From assembly GCA_001599935.1 (NCBI GenBank), contig BCIJ01000014.1, positions 205,421 through 269,420 of the forward strand: a stretch of DNA of 64,000 nt, written 5' to 3'. The notes under the pieces are model-generated. The model ran no database searches, was not told the DNA's origin, and saw nothing but the letters and a program-made list of their open reading frames with translations. This document shows positions 44,401 to 55,138 of the stretch, piece after piece; the stretch's first letter is position 1; each line of letters starts with the position of its first letter. The stretch is from Holtermannia corniformis. Taxonomy: Eukaryota; Basidiomycota; Tremellomycetes; Holtermanniales. A program made the position numbers and the translations under genes.

Positions 44401-45213
44401 TTCCAGTCTGCGCACTGGGCTTGGGCCCACAAAGTGCGAGACGGGTTCGCCCAAGCGGACAAGGGACAGACTTGGCAGGGTCGATGTGCAGGTTTTATGA
44501 CACTTTCCTGGCAAATGTGATTCTGACGTAGCTGACACTATGTCATAGGCGACCATCCTTCTGCCCAACGATGCGACGGAGACGATTGACCCACTGTACG
44601 CCGATATCGACGCGGAGCAGAGCGCCTACTCGGTAACGGCGGTCAAGGTTGAGATTTCATTGGTTAAAAAGGTGCCGCAGCGGTGGCCAGGGCTGTTTGC
44701 GAGTGGACCGACGGCTAGTACTTCTGCTGCACGTAAGTAAAGTGGGGTCAGTTGTCCACAGCTGAAATTGACATTCGTAGCCATCACTCCAGCCTACAAA
44801 CCGACTACCACTCCTGTTCCCGCCCCGGGTGCGGCCAAGAAGCCGAAGAAGAACTGGGATTCGTTGGTCAACGAGGAGCTGAAAGAGCCCAAGGAGGAGG
44901 AAGGGGCGGTGAAGGATCCGGTTAGTGGCAAGCGACAGTCACGGTGGATTCACTGCTGACGCTTGCAGAATGCTGGTGGCGAAGGCGAGCTGCAGAAGCT
45001 GTTTGCCAAGATCTATGCCGATGCCAATGATGACACGCGCCGGGCCATGGTCAAGAGCTTTACCGAGAGCGGCGGGACGACGCTGAGCACCGATTGGGCG
45101 GACATTGGCAAGAGTGAGTTTTGGGTGCGAGCTGATCTAACGCATGGCTGATCGTCTGCGCAGAGAAGACGGAGATCAAACCGCCAGAGGGCATGCAGGC
45201 TGTAAAGTACTGA
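41429..45213 (+). CDS. SGT1-type co-chaperone (CS + SGS, no TPR)
   Basis: Six exons (41429-41482, 41522-41629, 44549-44732, 44781-44920, 44969-45113, 45164-45213), all in phase. A short N-terminus ([18 protein letters not shown]) leads directly into the CS domain: [29 protein letters not shown], then after the third exon begins [20 protein letters not shown] and [21 protein letters not shown] Pro/Thr linker, [38 protein letters not shown] and the SGS domain ([20 protein letters not shown]) follow, ending [11 protein letters not shown]. Sgt1 works with Hsp90 in kinetochore, SCF ubiquitin ligase and cyclase assembly. The TPR domain of human and yeast Sgt1 is absent. Intron 2 is 2919 nt (41630-44548) yet the CS domain is complete when it is removed. 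Confidence 0.88.
41630..44548 (+). other. 2.9-kb intron of SGT1 with no recognised coding content
   Basis: Bounded by GTGAGT and by GCTGACACTATGTCATAG, a good branch point and acceptor. Inside, the longest open frame is on the minus strand (stop 43993, ATG 44556, ~188 aa), which overlaps the third SGT1 exon antisense. Its product has no recognised motif. No LTR, TIR or RT motif was found by eye. A TACAGGTGGTACAGGTGG duplication lies near 42500. Confidence 0.6.
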
Positions 45214-45296
45214 GAATGTTGGACATGGTATCACTTGCATACCGTCGGTCGCAGCCGTGCCACACTGCAGCTTGGAGCCCCACGTCTTGTGCGAAC

Positions 45297-46661
45297 ATGT
45301 TCTTGGGCGTGTTGGCTGTCCTGCTTGGCACAGCAGCCAGTATGGACCTGTTCAGTTCGATAGGGCCGTATACTACGGCCGCACTCGCCATCACACTGCT
45401 GGCCTTGAGCCTTACGACTGAGCCGACACCCAAGCGCCAGATCAAGGACGAGCGGGTGTTGATCATCGGTGCGAGCTCGGGCATTGGCGAGCAGCTGGCG
45501 TATGCGTATGCAAAGCGTGGAGGGGAGGTGTATGTACAGCGAGGCCCAAACTCTCTCTGTTGATGCTGACTTCATGGACAGATACATTGTAGCGAGGCGT
45601 CCCGGCGAACTCACAAAGGTGCTTCGTCGGTGCAGAGAGATTGCTGGGGGCAAGACGGTTCATGCTTGCCAAGGAGATGTCACCAACCCGGCGGATCTCA
45701 TGAGGATCAGATGGGAGATTGAGATGAGTGAGTACCTCTCGCGTGCATAAAGTGAGCTGCATGACTGACGCCACATAGTGTGGGGCAGGCTTGACACGCT
45801 TCATCTCATCTCCGGATTACCGTCTATCCAGCCCATCCTCGAAATCGCCTCGAACGAACTGGATGTGGGCCGTGACGAAAACGAAGAACCGGATGGTCTG
45901 CCAACGGAAGAAGGACTCGGACGGTTGCGCGACGAGGCGAGGCGCTGCGCCGATGTCAACTTTACCGGTGTGGCTCTCGGAATCGCAGCATTTGTCAGTA
46001 CCTTTGTCTGAGCGGTGTGGTGACCTAATGTACTGTATATAGGTCGACTTTATGGCGCGCACTTCCTCCCAGCCGTTGATCCACCACCTGTCATCCGTCG
46101 CGGCTCTGATCCCGGCTCCCACTCGCGCAATCTACGGCGCGACGAAAGCCGCAGGCTTGAACATGATGCAGGCTGCCAAGTTGGAATGCTCGGGCAAAGG
46201 TGTGCGATTCCTTGGTATGTCGGCTCTGGTCTGTGAAGGAGAGTTTCTGATAAGGCCTGCTCAAGCGATCCTGCCGGGCACGGTCGACACCGGATTCAGG
46301 GACAAGCTCGCTACCAAAGGCCCGGCAGTCGACCCGGCCAAGGACTCATTCAAGAAACTCAAGTTGACGCCTGAGAAAGGTTCGTGTTTGTGCTAGTATC
46401 GCTGCGGATCTGCTGCTGACCTCTGCAGTCGTGGCCAAGATCATTGAGCAATCGTCGCTGCCTGCTTCTAGCGCCCTGTACCTCTCGTTGCCCGGCTTGT
46501 CGGCACTGGGCCTGCATCTGCGCATCCCGGGCTTTCAGACGTCGCCCAGGTCGATCGTGTGGTTGCCCGAGATGCCCTACCGGCTGGCGCACTGGGTCCT
46601 CGACACGCCACTTGGCTGGCTGGTCGAACGCGGCGCAAGGAAGAAGTATGGGTATGAGTAG
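45297..46661 (+). CDS. Membrane-anchored short-chain dehydrogenase/reductase
   Basis: Classical SDR with an N-terminal membrane anchor (MFLGVLAVLLGTAASMDLF and TTAALAITLLALSLTT). The Rossmann motif is RVLIIGASSGIGEQLAYAYA, followed by YIVARRPGELTKVLRR, HACQGDVTNPADLM and HLISGLPSIQP. The catalytic residues are in HHLSSVAALIPAPTRAIYGATKAA (Ser, Tyr and Lys of YGATK). The C-terminal domain has AILPGTVDTGFRDKL and ends GARKKYGYE. Likely an NADP-dependent enzyme of the ER or lipid-droplet membrane, similar in layout to 3-ketodihydrosphingosine reductase or 11-beta-HSD-like SDRs; the substrate cannot be told. Six short introns. An in-frame ATG at 45216 is 2 nt after the SGT1 stop; 45297 fits the membrane anchor better. 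It converges on the flavin-reductase gene, with ~40 bp between stops. Confidence 0.8.
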
Positions 46662-46701
46662 CTATATGTGTATTGACCCAGGGCTTTGTGGAATATATGC
46701 A

Positions 46702-47418
46702 TCACCGTACCGACTCTTGTATCACCTCGCCTGGCCGTACAAACTCGTGCCGTAGATACAAGAGCGGCTCGACCCCTTCTTCCCCCGGCTCGACCCTCAC
46801 CACTCTGCAGACGAACATCTCGCTACCCTCTGGCACGTCTGCCGACCCCTTCGCCAGGTCACCAAGAGGCAGCGAATACGCCACCTCGCAGATCAAATTA
46901 CCCACTGCACCCTGAGCCACCGGCAATCCCTCCTCTCTCGTCCTGCCCCATATCACCCGATCATCATACAACGGCTCATGCGACTCTATAGGCTTTGAGA
47001 ACGCCCGTGCAGTGTCGCGTAAGCTCGTCGAGACAAGGCTGATGGATATTCTTGTCTTGGAAGGGGGTAGGATATGCCGCAGTGCGTCTGCCATACGCGA
47101 TGGTAATCTCAGGGAGAACGCGACGAGTGGTTGTGGGTGCAGAGCGACGGAGGTGAGGGAGGACAGGGTTGCGCCGTGGAACGATGTTGGCAGCGCGGCG
47201 GATACGATCGCTACTGGCTAATATGCATCAGTAACCTTTCAGACATCAGACGGCAATGAGAGACTGACTTGAGCGACATGTCGCATGAGCTCGCGCAGAT
47301 CGCTCGATGGATCGCTCGGACCGCCAGGTTGGGAGGAAACGGTCCGTTTGGCTCCCAGACGCCAGCTGGTCCTCGGGTTGAGCAGTGCGCATCGCCTGCA
47401 AGCTATGCCCGTGACCAT
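46702..47418 (-). CDS. Flavin-reductase-like (FMN-binding split barrel) protein
   Basis: Two exons. The N-terminus (MVTGIACRRCALLNPRTSWR) is Arg-rich and acid-free, like a mitochondrial presequence. The domain starts DLRELMRHVAQPVAIVSAAL, then SFHGATLSSLTSVALHPQPL, VAFSLRLPSRMADALR, ISISLVSTSLRDTARAFSKP, QGAVGNLICEVAYSLPLGDL, SEMFVCRVVRVEPGEEGV and LYLRHEFVRP. This is the flavin reductase-like fold found in two-component oxygenase reductases and related fungal mitochondrial proteins. It probably binds FMN; the redox partner is unknown. Start codons of this gene and MED5 lie only 76 bp apart, divergent. Confidence 0.78.
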
Positions 47419-47494
47419 TTTGCGTGGACAGCAGGATAAAGACGTTCAGAGCTCGAAGATGTCAAGAAGAAGCCACACGTGAAAGTGGACGAAG
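47419..47494. promoter_or_regulatory. Very short divergent promoter (flavin-reductase-like / MED5)
   Basis: 76 bp between the proposed start codons. If the MED5 start is correct, both core promoters overlap or lie in 5' coding or UTR sequence. Confidence 0.35.
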
Positions 47495-50400
47495 ATGCTC
47501 ATCAAGCCGGTACGCGCACTCTGCCGTCGTATCGTCTATACCGGGAACTCTGACGAGGTAGTCATGTTGGTAGAGGCCGTCACAAGCCTGGCCTATGCCA
47601 AGGCTGTATCAGCGAGCAAGGTGCGTCGCAAGAGATGCGAAAGTCGGTGCTGATGTCGATGCACGTCCAGTGGGCTCGGCTGGTGCAAGCAGCTGCCGAC
47701 AAGGATGGATTGACGGTCGCGCAGGTCGACAATCATCTATCTGGTGAGCCAAGGCATTCCCGCTGTCCAAAGCATGGCTGACATGCCGCAGAAACCCTAC
47801 TGCGACTTCTCTGGGGACAGCAACACCCTCCGACGATCCTCATCGCATATCTCCGGACAGCTCTGCAAGAGCTTCTCATCTCATCAGATTCCATCGCGAT
47901 TCTTGTTATTCGCGCATCAGCATCTCTACCATCGCTCAATGTCCTCAAAGCTCTCAGCGCTCTATTGCTTGATCCGCCGCTGCCGTTGTTCACCACGCCC
48001 TTCCCGGCAACACTCACGCCCATCAATCTCCATACGGCGGCTTCATCCTCCTCGCCACCCCTTGCGCGACCGACACTTGCCCTCCTTACACCCCTGATCC
48101 AGGCTTCACTCTCCATTTCCGATGTGGGCCTCACGTCATTGCTCACGCGTCTCGTCGGAAATCTCGCACCAGACCCGATCCCATTCCAAACGGCATTGGC
48201 AGCGGCAAACCTCCTTCCAGCGTTACAAGCACAGGGCGCAGAGCCCCTTCACAGGACTCTAATTGTCGCCCTGGCAGCTGTTGGAGACGCGAGCGGGATC
48301 CTGCCTGCTCCTCAACTTGAAGACGCCGTCCCCATGGTCGTCGATGTACCAGCCGTGAAAGACGCAGCAGCAGAAGAGCCTGGGCCATCACCTCTGCTAG
48401 CTGGTCCCGTACTTGTACTAGTCGCGGACGCACTTCGGCGACAAGACGATTCGACAGAGTACAATGCACAGGCAACGGTCAGTGCCAAACTCGAAGCCAT
48501 CGTCAAACTCGGCAGTCATCTCACGGAAGACTCCCATGCACTGCTACATCACATTATTGAGGCCTCACTACGACTTGTGCCTAGTCATGGCAAGAAGCGG
48601 GACGAGACAGCACTGTGGTTCCTCATCAGTGGGTTGGCGGGCTTGCTTGGTGCTTGGCGAGACGGAGCGATCACCAGTGACGTGACGTGCTCGTATCCGG
48701 TATGTCCATTCAACGTCTCGGTGCTGTGCTCACCGCTTCAGGATGGCATACTGCCTCGTGTGCTGTCAACTCTGTTCAGTGATCCGACGCTCGCAGCCCA
48801 AGCAGCGAATTTCGACCGCGCTGCGCGTGAACGCTTTGTTCAGCTGCTGGCCGAATCCGATGGGGACGATGACGAAGGCTTTCTGCGTGAAGAGTGCGTC
48901 TCCGCCCTAGACTTGTGACATTACTGACTTGATATAGACACATCAAGCCTTTGTTCACGTTGCTTACCCAGAGCTTGGTGTCTCGCGGTTTGATTTCTGC
49001 CAGCGAGACTCTGGATCTTGGTCTCGTCCAACCGATTGAGGATGATGGCATGGAGTTTGACATGACTGAGGAAGGTTTTGTGGTATGTGAACAGCACGAT
49101 GCCTAAGCAGCCGCTAACTGGTTGCAGAGCCGACTCTGCCGTGCCAACAAACCACAACTTGGCGCGTTAGTCCACCGTTTCATCTTCACCCCGGGGCTAC
49201 ACCACGCCTTCGCCAACGAGGTGCTACAAGTCAGTCGGCCGCATCCTCGCACGAATGCTAACACCCCGCAGCACCTTCAGCAAGCGCACTCGGTCCCTCC
49301 ACCAGATGACCTCCTCCCAATCCTGACGTCACATCCGTCACTCTTGACAATCACCGGTTCAATCATCCCTCCTCGTGTGTTGTCCAACGCACTTTTGTCC
49401 GAGACGATAGCCGCTCCCGACGATGATCCTGGCAGCCGGGCGGAGGACCCGCAGGGTTGTTTGACTCGATTCGGTGAGGGCGTCGTTCTCAACGAAGTGA
49501 TAGAGGCGATGTTCGCGGTCAATAGCCTATAGACTACCTTGGTGCGGTACAGCTGACGATGAGCAGTTGCCCGATTCGTACGTTATGATGGATGCGAGTC
49601 GAGTGAAATCACTGGCGGAGCTCTCGGATGAAGAGAAGACTTGTCTTAACGGATGGATCAAAGCTCTGGTACGCCTCGTCCTCTCAAGCATGGGCGCTGG
49701 TTGATGCTCGATAGTTTGGTCCTGATGGTATCGAGGACGAGGTTCTCTTGTAGGTCGCAGTGTTGTGCCTCGGACGACGCTGACATTCTGCAGTGCTACA
49801 AGCCCGGCTACGTTCCTCAAGCTTTCATCGACGTTGATCCAACAATCCATTGCAGCTGCTACTGCGGGCGTCATTGACCTCGACACGCTTCGAGGCGGTC
49901 TGTCATACTACTCACAACCGCTACTCAGCTGGTGCTTGGGCCGAGTAGTCAGCTGGCTTTGTGACGAGATACCACGGCAGGGGTAGGCAGCTGCCTCGTT
50001 GCTAGAACTCAGGCTGACCTGCCCCAGACTCTTCTCTGCCATCCATCTCGACGTCTTGCAGACTCTCGTCCTGAGCTCAGGTTTTCCTGACCCGATCCTC
50101 AGATTGACGGCGCATCGGATCGCTAGACTGCTGAGACCCGGCTCTGGCCTTGAGCCCGTGTTGCTCAGTGCATTGATAGATACGGGTGCCCTGGGGGCGC
50201 GACTGAGTACTGTTGGTGTCATGATCGATGCGAACCCACAAGGTACGCCCGGCGCATGCATGAAGAGCCACGCTCATGCCCGCAGTTGTAGCCATAATTC
50301 CAGACTTGCCCAGTCTTGTCCGGACAGAAGTGCAAGCATTGCTACACCCCGAAGCCCCCACAGATCGCTTGGTCAGTTTGGGCTTGATGTCGACTTGCAT

Positions 50401-50878
50401 CGACACCTGGGGCGTTGACGCTGCGCTCGATGCGGTGTTGTCCCAACTGGCCACCAGCACAGCTCCGGCTGTGCTGACGACAAGAGTCGCAATCGTCGCC
50501 CTGACCCTGGGCGACGCTGCTCTCGTTGATGCGGCCGTTCACTCGGCACTGCCAGAACTCTTGCCAAGCACAACGCAACCTACCGACACCCTCGTTCGAC
50601 TCGCCAGCTACATTGGCAAAGCCGCCTTGACATACCCACGCCTCGCAACGGACCTGATCGACACCGTGGAAGTCTACCTTACCGCTTTAGATGGCACCGA
50701 GACCCGTCGCGATGACCAGAACAGCGAGTCGGTTGCGAGTGATACAGCGAGAGCGGTGGCGAAGGAACAGCGCGCGCGAATCATGGCGGTGGTGGAGCGA
50801 CTAGCTGGGCTGGAGAATCTGGCACAGCTGCGACCTGCGGTCACTTTGCTTCGTGCTACACTAGGGGCAGAACACTAG
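47495..50878 (+). CDS. Mediator complex subunit 5 (MED5/Nut1)
   Basis: About ten exons, an alpha-helical HEAT-like protein of ~950-1000 aa. The proposed start MLIKPVRALCRRIVYTGNSD is followed by SKWARLVQAAADKDGLTVAQ, ETLLRLLWGQQHPPTILIAY and long helical repeats (FDRAARERFVQLLAESDGDD, HIKPLFTLLTQSLVSRGLIS, RANKPQLGALVHRFIFTPGL). The Med5 signature is near 49.6-50.0 kb: CLNGWIKALFGPDGIEDEVL, ATSPATFLKLSSTLIQQSIA, VIDLDTLRGGLSYYSQPLLS and WCLGRVVSWLCDEI. It is part of the Mediator tail module in RNA polymerase II regulation, a fungus-restricted subunit. The N-terminal boundary is the least certain part; a frame with GTG at 47481 precedes the chosen ATG. Confidence 0.82.
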
Positions 50879-52007
50879 ATGCAAGTCTGTCGAATGGGCG
50901 CTGCGTGATAAATCATTTTAACGGCGCAATGGCGCTGACACGCAAGTTTTCCAATCGTCGCCATTGACAACACCGAGTCCCTCCCCAGTAGACAGCCGGC
51001 GGCATAACCTGGATTAATGGTAGCTATGTCATTACTGCACGCATCCTCTATTCTGTCGTTTCAGTCTGACTGGAGTCCGGCCTGGAGCGGCGGAACACGT
51101 TGACGCGTGTTTTAGTTCCAACACCATGGCTGCAAACATTGGTCGATGCAGGTGCTGGTGATGTGCTTGTTCACCCTGCCATTGGCGGTCGTGGGATGAT
51201 GACTGAGCATGCTGTCGGTCGCCTTCGCACAAGCACTTCCCCTGACGTCGCCTGCCATGTTGTAACGAGGGACCTTGAGTAGCAAGGACCTCGTGTTTAT
51301 GGATGTAAAGCGATGCATAAATGAACAATAGGCAGCTCGCCCAAGTCCCAATTCAAGGTCACGTGAACCTCACCACACATGTGTGGACACGCAGCGGGTG
51401 CGCGTGTTCACCTGGATAAGGTGTGCACCATGTATGGTGCGATACAATCTCGGAGTCTGCAGTTTGTTGCATATCGTAGCTAAGGTGACAGATCGGCTGA
51501 AATGTGCAAAATCGCACACTACTAGGAGGCGTCTACGTAATCCAAGTCATCAGTTCGGTTGTTGCGTGTCTTGGCTGCGTCCATCGCACGCATGCTATCT
51601 AGATACTCGCCAAGGAGGTCAATTGTGGGGTCAATGTCTGCGTCATCAGCACCTGTTTACAGCAAGACTCATTGACTATGCGTTTCAGGTTAAAACGCGA
51701 AATGCGTATAAAGTGAGGGTGAGAAGCAGTAGGCTCGCGTTCAGGCCACAACTAGCTTCGTTTAGGCCTCCCAAATAACACTGCCGCAAACCCCTTAGTG
51801 CTTGCTGCTCAGCAGAGCGCTGTCACTTGCTTTCTAGGAGATCTAGAAGCCATACAAACCTACTGAGAGATGTGCATGTTGCTCCAAGAATACATTAAAG
51901 CGCAGGGAAAAGAGAAAAGTGCATACTACCCTCACTTTACACGCAACTCGGCGGATTTGCCCACAACGCATAGTCAATGAGTCTTGCTGTAACGATGCCG
52001 CCTGACG
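50879..52007. other. Intergenic region with inverted repeat
   Basis: No gene recognised. It contains the plus-oriented arm (51657-51719) and the minus-oriented arm (51929-51992) of an inverted repeat related to the 3' end of the small gene at 52.0 kb. TATA-like GCGTATAAAGTG lies at 51704. Confidence 0.45.
51657..51992. repeat. Inverted repeat, ~63-bp arms
   Basis: 28 bp are identical and inverted between 51657-51684 and 51965-51992, core AGCAAGACTCATTGACTATG. A second conserved patch (AAGTGAGGG) lies at the inner ends, 51703-51719 against 51929-51946. The right arm would be the last exon of the minus-strand small gene (reading ARLIDYALWANPPSCV), and the left arm encodes ARLIDYAF on the plus strand. 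It therefore looks like a partial inverted duplication of that gene. Confidence 0.7.
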
Positions 52008-52232
52008 TCACCCACCAGACAATGTGGCACAGCCCGACGAGTAAGTGTTCACCAGAGCCCTGTACGTTTCATCGACTTTCTTTTTGTCGACACCTGGTTT
52101 GTAATCGGCTGTGTTCACGTCCGATGAAGTCAGAGATCCCGAGACATGCCTGATCACTGCTCGAGCAGCGTTCTCAGCTTGAACGAGGTCCGGGTGGGTG
52201 ATCTCGGATCCAGTCTTAGGGCGTGCGCTCAT
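51931..52232 (-). CDS. Small unknown protein, head-to-head pair member 1
   Basis: Starts MSARPKTGSEITHPDLVQAE (ATG 52232) and continues NAARAVIRHVSGSLTSSDVN, TADYKPGVDKKKVDETYRAL, VNTYSSGCATLS. It either stops at 52008 (74 aa) or splices (GTGGGT...TTACAG) into the inverted-repeat arm, ending ALWANPPSCV near 51937. Helical, hydrophilic, no known domain. The ADYKxxxDxxxVDE block and overall spacing resemble the divergent neighbour at 52778. Confidence 0.42.
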
Positions 52233-52777
52233 TCTGCTTCTGCCCTAGGCAACGGTGGCGCTCCAGCCTCTATATATATCTCCATCCACCAGCCGGCTTC
52301 GGGACCTACGATAGGGAAGGCTAATTGGTACGTGGCGCGGGAAGGCGTGTTCAGCGAGATGACCTCTTGCAAATCAACCTATCCCTTTGATAAGGCAGAG
52401 CACTTTAAAGGACCTGGTACGATGAGACGCACTCTACTGAAGCGATGCGATGTGTACTTGGTGATCGCACTCTCAGGGAAGGCGCTTGGGCTTCGAAAAC
52501 CAGGGTGACGACAAGGGTGTATGGCACCGTTCTTTGAATGATTTCAGGTCAGAGGCTCTTCGCTACATCGACGGAGTGTGATACATCTCATCTCGTGATA
52601 CATCTCATCTCGTGATGCACCTCATCTCGTGATGTATCTGAAGAATTGTCTTCGCAGGATACGACCTTTCGCGTCGCAGTGCATCTCATCGGAGGGACTT
52701 CTGTGAGAAGACCGTAGCGTAGCTACTTAGACCGGTTGTGACCGGCTGTCCATCTTTGCCCATACAGTATCTTCCAC
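52233..52777. promoter_or_regulatory. Divergent intergenic region with tandem repeat
   Basis: About 545 bp between the two head-to-head small genes, containing a TATATATAT tract at ~52272 and the 17-bp tandem repeat. A plus-strand frame (52146-52508) overlaps member 1 antisense and has no support. Confidence 0.45.
52578..52639 (+). repeat. 17-bp tandem repeat, 3.6 units
   Basis: Unit GTGATACATCTCATCTC, three full copies at 52578-52594, 52595-52611 and 52612-52628 (the third with two changes) plus a partial. It lies ~140-200 bp upstream of the plus-strand small gene. Confidence 0.85.
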
Positions 52778-53174
52778 ATGTCGTCAGAACAGCAAATCAG
52801 TCCTGCAGCAAAGCAGTATATGACGAGCTTGCGCGCCGCCATCGGGTTCCTACAGAAGCAACTTACCTCCAAAGTCGAGAAGATCGCAGACTACAAAGCT
52901 GATGCCGACCCGGACGCGGTTGACACACAAGCTGAAGCACTCATGGAAGCAGCATATGATGATTTGGTACTAACAATAGATGGTATGACTTCACGATGGT
53001 GGAGCGACCCCGGCTGATCAGCTCTACACTACCGTGACAGATGTCAACGACGAGTCCGAACAGTTGTCGGACGATCTGAGAGACTGGAGGTGTGCACTTC
53101 GGGGCGCGCAGAATCGCCGTGGTCGAACGTTAACGGAACACACCGCTGCCGAAGACTTGGATCCCTGTGAGTAA
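52778..53174 (+). CDS. Small unknown protein, head-to-head pair member 2
   Basis: Exons 52778-52982 and 53041-53174 add exactly to 112 aa. It reads [60 protein letters not shown], then DVNDESEQLSDDLRDWRC and ends in a basic-acidic tail TAAEDLDPCE. Helical and coiled-coil-like; no signal peptide or membrane segment; no known family. The central ADYK-D-D-VD pattern matches member 1. Confidence 0.5.
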
Positions 53175-54514
53175 TGACGAGCTTCTCAAAGGGGTTAGCA
53201 GCGGCGTTATCGGGGGTATGGCGGGGCCAGAGAAAACTACATTACTGTAGCTCGAGGAAATGTTTCTCATACACCCGCCCTGGTCGGCGCTGTCTCCCGT
53301 GCACCCGACCTGGTTTTACCCTGACTGGGCCAGTGTCACGCCTACGGCTGTGCCACGTGCGAGGGGACCGCCTCGCGAGGCGCCACTGCACCTATACCTT
53401 ACGTCTTAAAGTGGTTAGAATGCGGTAATGGTGGCTGAATCGGCAACTGGTATTTAGTACCGCGCAAGCCGCTGGGAGGCGTCCGCGGACTTGTCCGCGG
53501 ACTGAACCGTTCGCGGTGGATATAAAGTCCCCAGCCCAGCAGCCAGAGAGCCGACCGGTCGCCAGGCAGTCATTTGTGTGATGCTAGACCACTGCTAGAC
53601 GGGACAGGCGGGTGCATATAATCCCCACAGAGAATATAAAGACGAGCAGGACACACCTAGCACCGAGGACTTCGACCCACTCACTCGTCGTCATGCGACG
53701 AGTTGCCAGAGCTGTCGGATTGCTCGGACTCGCTCTCCGACTCGACCTCGGACTCGCTCGCTGTGCTTTCGTCGTCATGCACGACCTCTTTGGACTTGTC
53801 CAGGCGAGCCGACTTGCGCACGGGTGTTAGGGCTAGCCCCAGGAGGATTTAGGGTGGCGACGAGGTCCCGTTGGTGAAGTAAATCAGTCGCGTTGGTGAA
53901 GTCGACGACTGGCGATCGCTGGCGATCGCCGGGAAAAGTGGTGGGCAAGTAGAGTAACGAGTAATGGGCAAGACGAGCACCAGGAAGCGGTCTCGGGAGT
54001 TTAGGGTAGCCTTTGCTTAGAACCTATGATTAAAGCTCTCGAAGACTCGAGCTTGTACAATTGTTCGAGACATCCCCCCGCCGCGCACTGCCGCGGCCAA
54101 TCCCCGTATTCCCCAACCCCTCCGTTAACCCCTTCTTGTCCCTCCGCCTGGCCCGTAACAGCAGCCCCTCCTTCAGTAGCGCAACGAGCTCGTTGCGCAA
54201 GTCGTACCCAGCACCTCTGGCGATCGCCAGCGATCGCTTCGCTAGTCGTCCATCGGGTATTTGATGACCGATCGGTCGACCTGGTGTAAAGGAGCTGCCA
54301 GCAAAGTCAACTGAGTTACCACTGGCCCAAAAGGGTACAATTACCACGCCAGTGGTAATGGTTATTTGCCGGTATAGTCTTATTTTGCCCCGTGACCTAG
54401 CCAAGTCCTAACACCCTTTACACCTGGGCCCTCCTTCCAACCACGTGCGCGCGCCCGTCAAAGGAAGTGGCTAGTGATCTTGCCCGAGGTGTTGAAACAC
54501 CGTCGCCGGTGGTG
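53175..54514. other. Repeat-rich non-coding block
   Basis: Contains a degenerate stretch near 53335 (GTGTCACGCCTACGGCTGTG) resembling one end of the 318-bp LTR, a TATA-like GGATATAAAG at 53518, and a minus-strand acidic Ser/Glu/Asp-rich frame around 53690-53790 that may be a gene remnant. It also has GCGATCGC palindromes at 53911-53930 and 54219-54237. No intact gene. Confidence 0.5.
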
Positions 54515-55097
54515 ATGGTTGTTAGGCCTGGGCACAGAGAGTGTGACCAGAGCCAGGTGACGTGGCACAGATAATGGTCTTTATGCTGTGGGACGATGAG
54601 TGACAAGGAAGGATCCCGGATGGGCTTGCCAGAAGAGGTTGACAGGTGTTGCACAGGTGTATATCAAGTAAGATAGTAAAGAGAGAGATGTGCCAAGTCG
54701 AGAGGAAGATGGGGAGTAACTTATGATATTGGATCCTTAAGGGAAGAAGAACCCAACTGCCCTCTGGACCCTCTCCTTATATACCTTTTGGCCCGGCGGG
54801 TGCTGGCGGTTGTCCTGGGTGGCAAAGGTCTATTGTTCTTTGGAGAACAATAGGATGGAGAACAATAAGGAGGCGGCCGCAGGCGGATGAAGTGTGGGGA
54901 GGAACAATAGAGTGACGACCGAAGTGTGGAGAAGAACAATAAGAGTGGTAGCCGTAGGCGGTCGAGGTGTGGAGAGGAACAATAAGGCTGTACGCCGTTT
55001 GTGGGGAAGAACAATAGGGAAGTCTTGTGTGTGAAGCCTAGTAGAGCCGATATTGATAGGCTTGTGTTACGGGACGTTGACGGGTCGTAACAATGGT
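54515..55097 (-). mobile_element. Solo LTR, family B (with 5-bp TSD)
   Basis: The LTR is 54520-55092 (573 bp), ending TGTTA...TAACA on either strand. It is flanked by a perfect 5-bp target duplication ATGGT (54515-54519 and 55093-55097). Read on the minus strand it starts TGTTACGGGACGTTGACGG's complement TGTTACGACCCGTCAACG, the same as the plus-oriented copy at 61.0 kb. It contains repeated GAAGAACAATA-type motifs. No internal domain remains, so it is the product of LTR-LTR recombination. Confidence 0.85.
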
Positions 55098-55138
55098 TTG
55101 AACCCTGAGTGGCGACCGATGTCGCCGGTGCACGGTTC

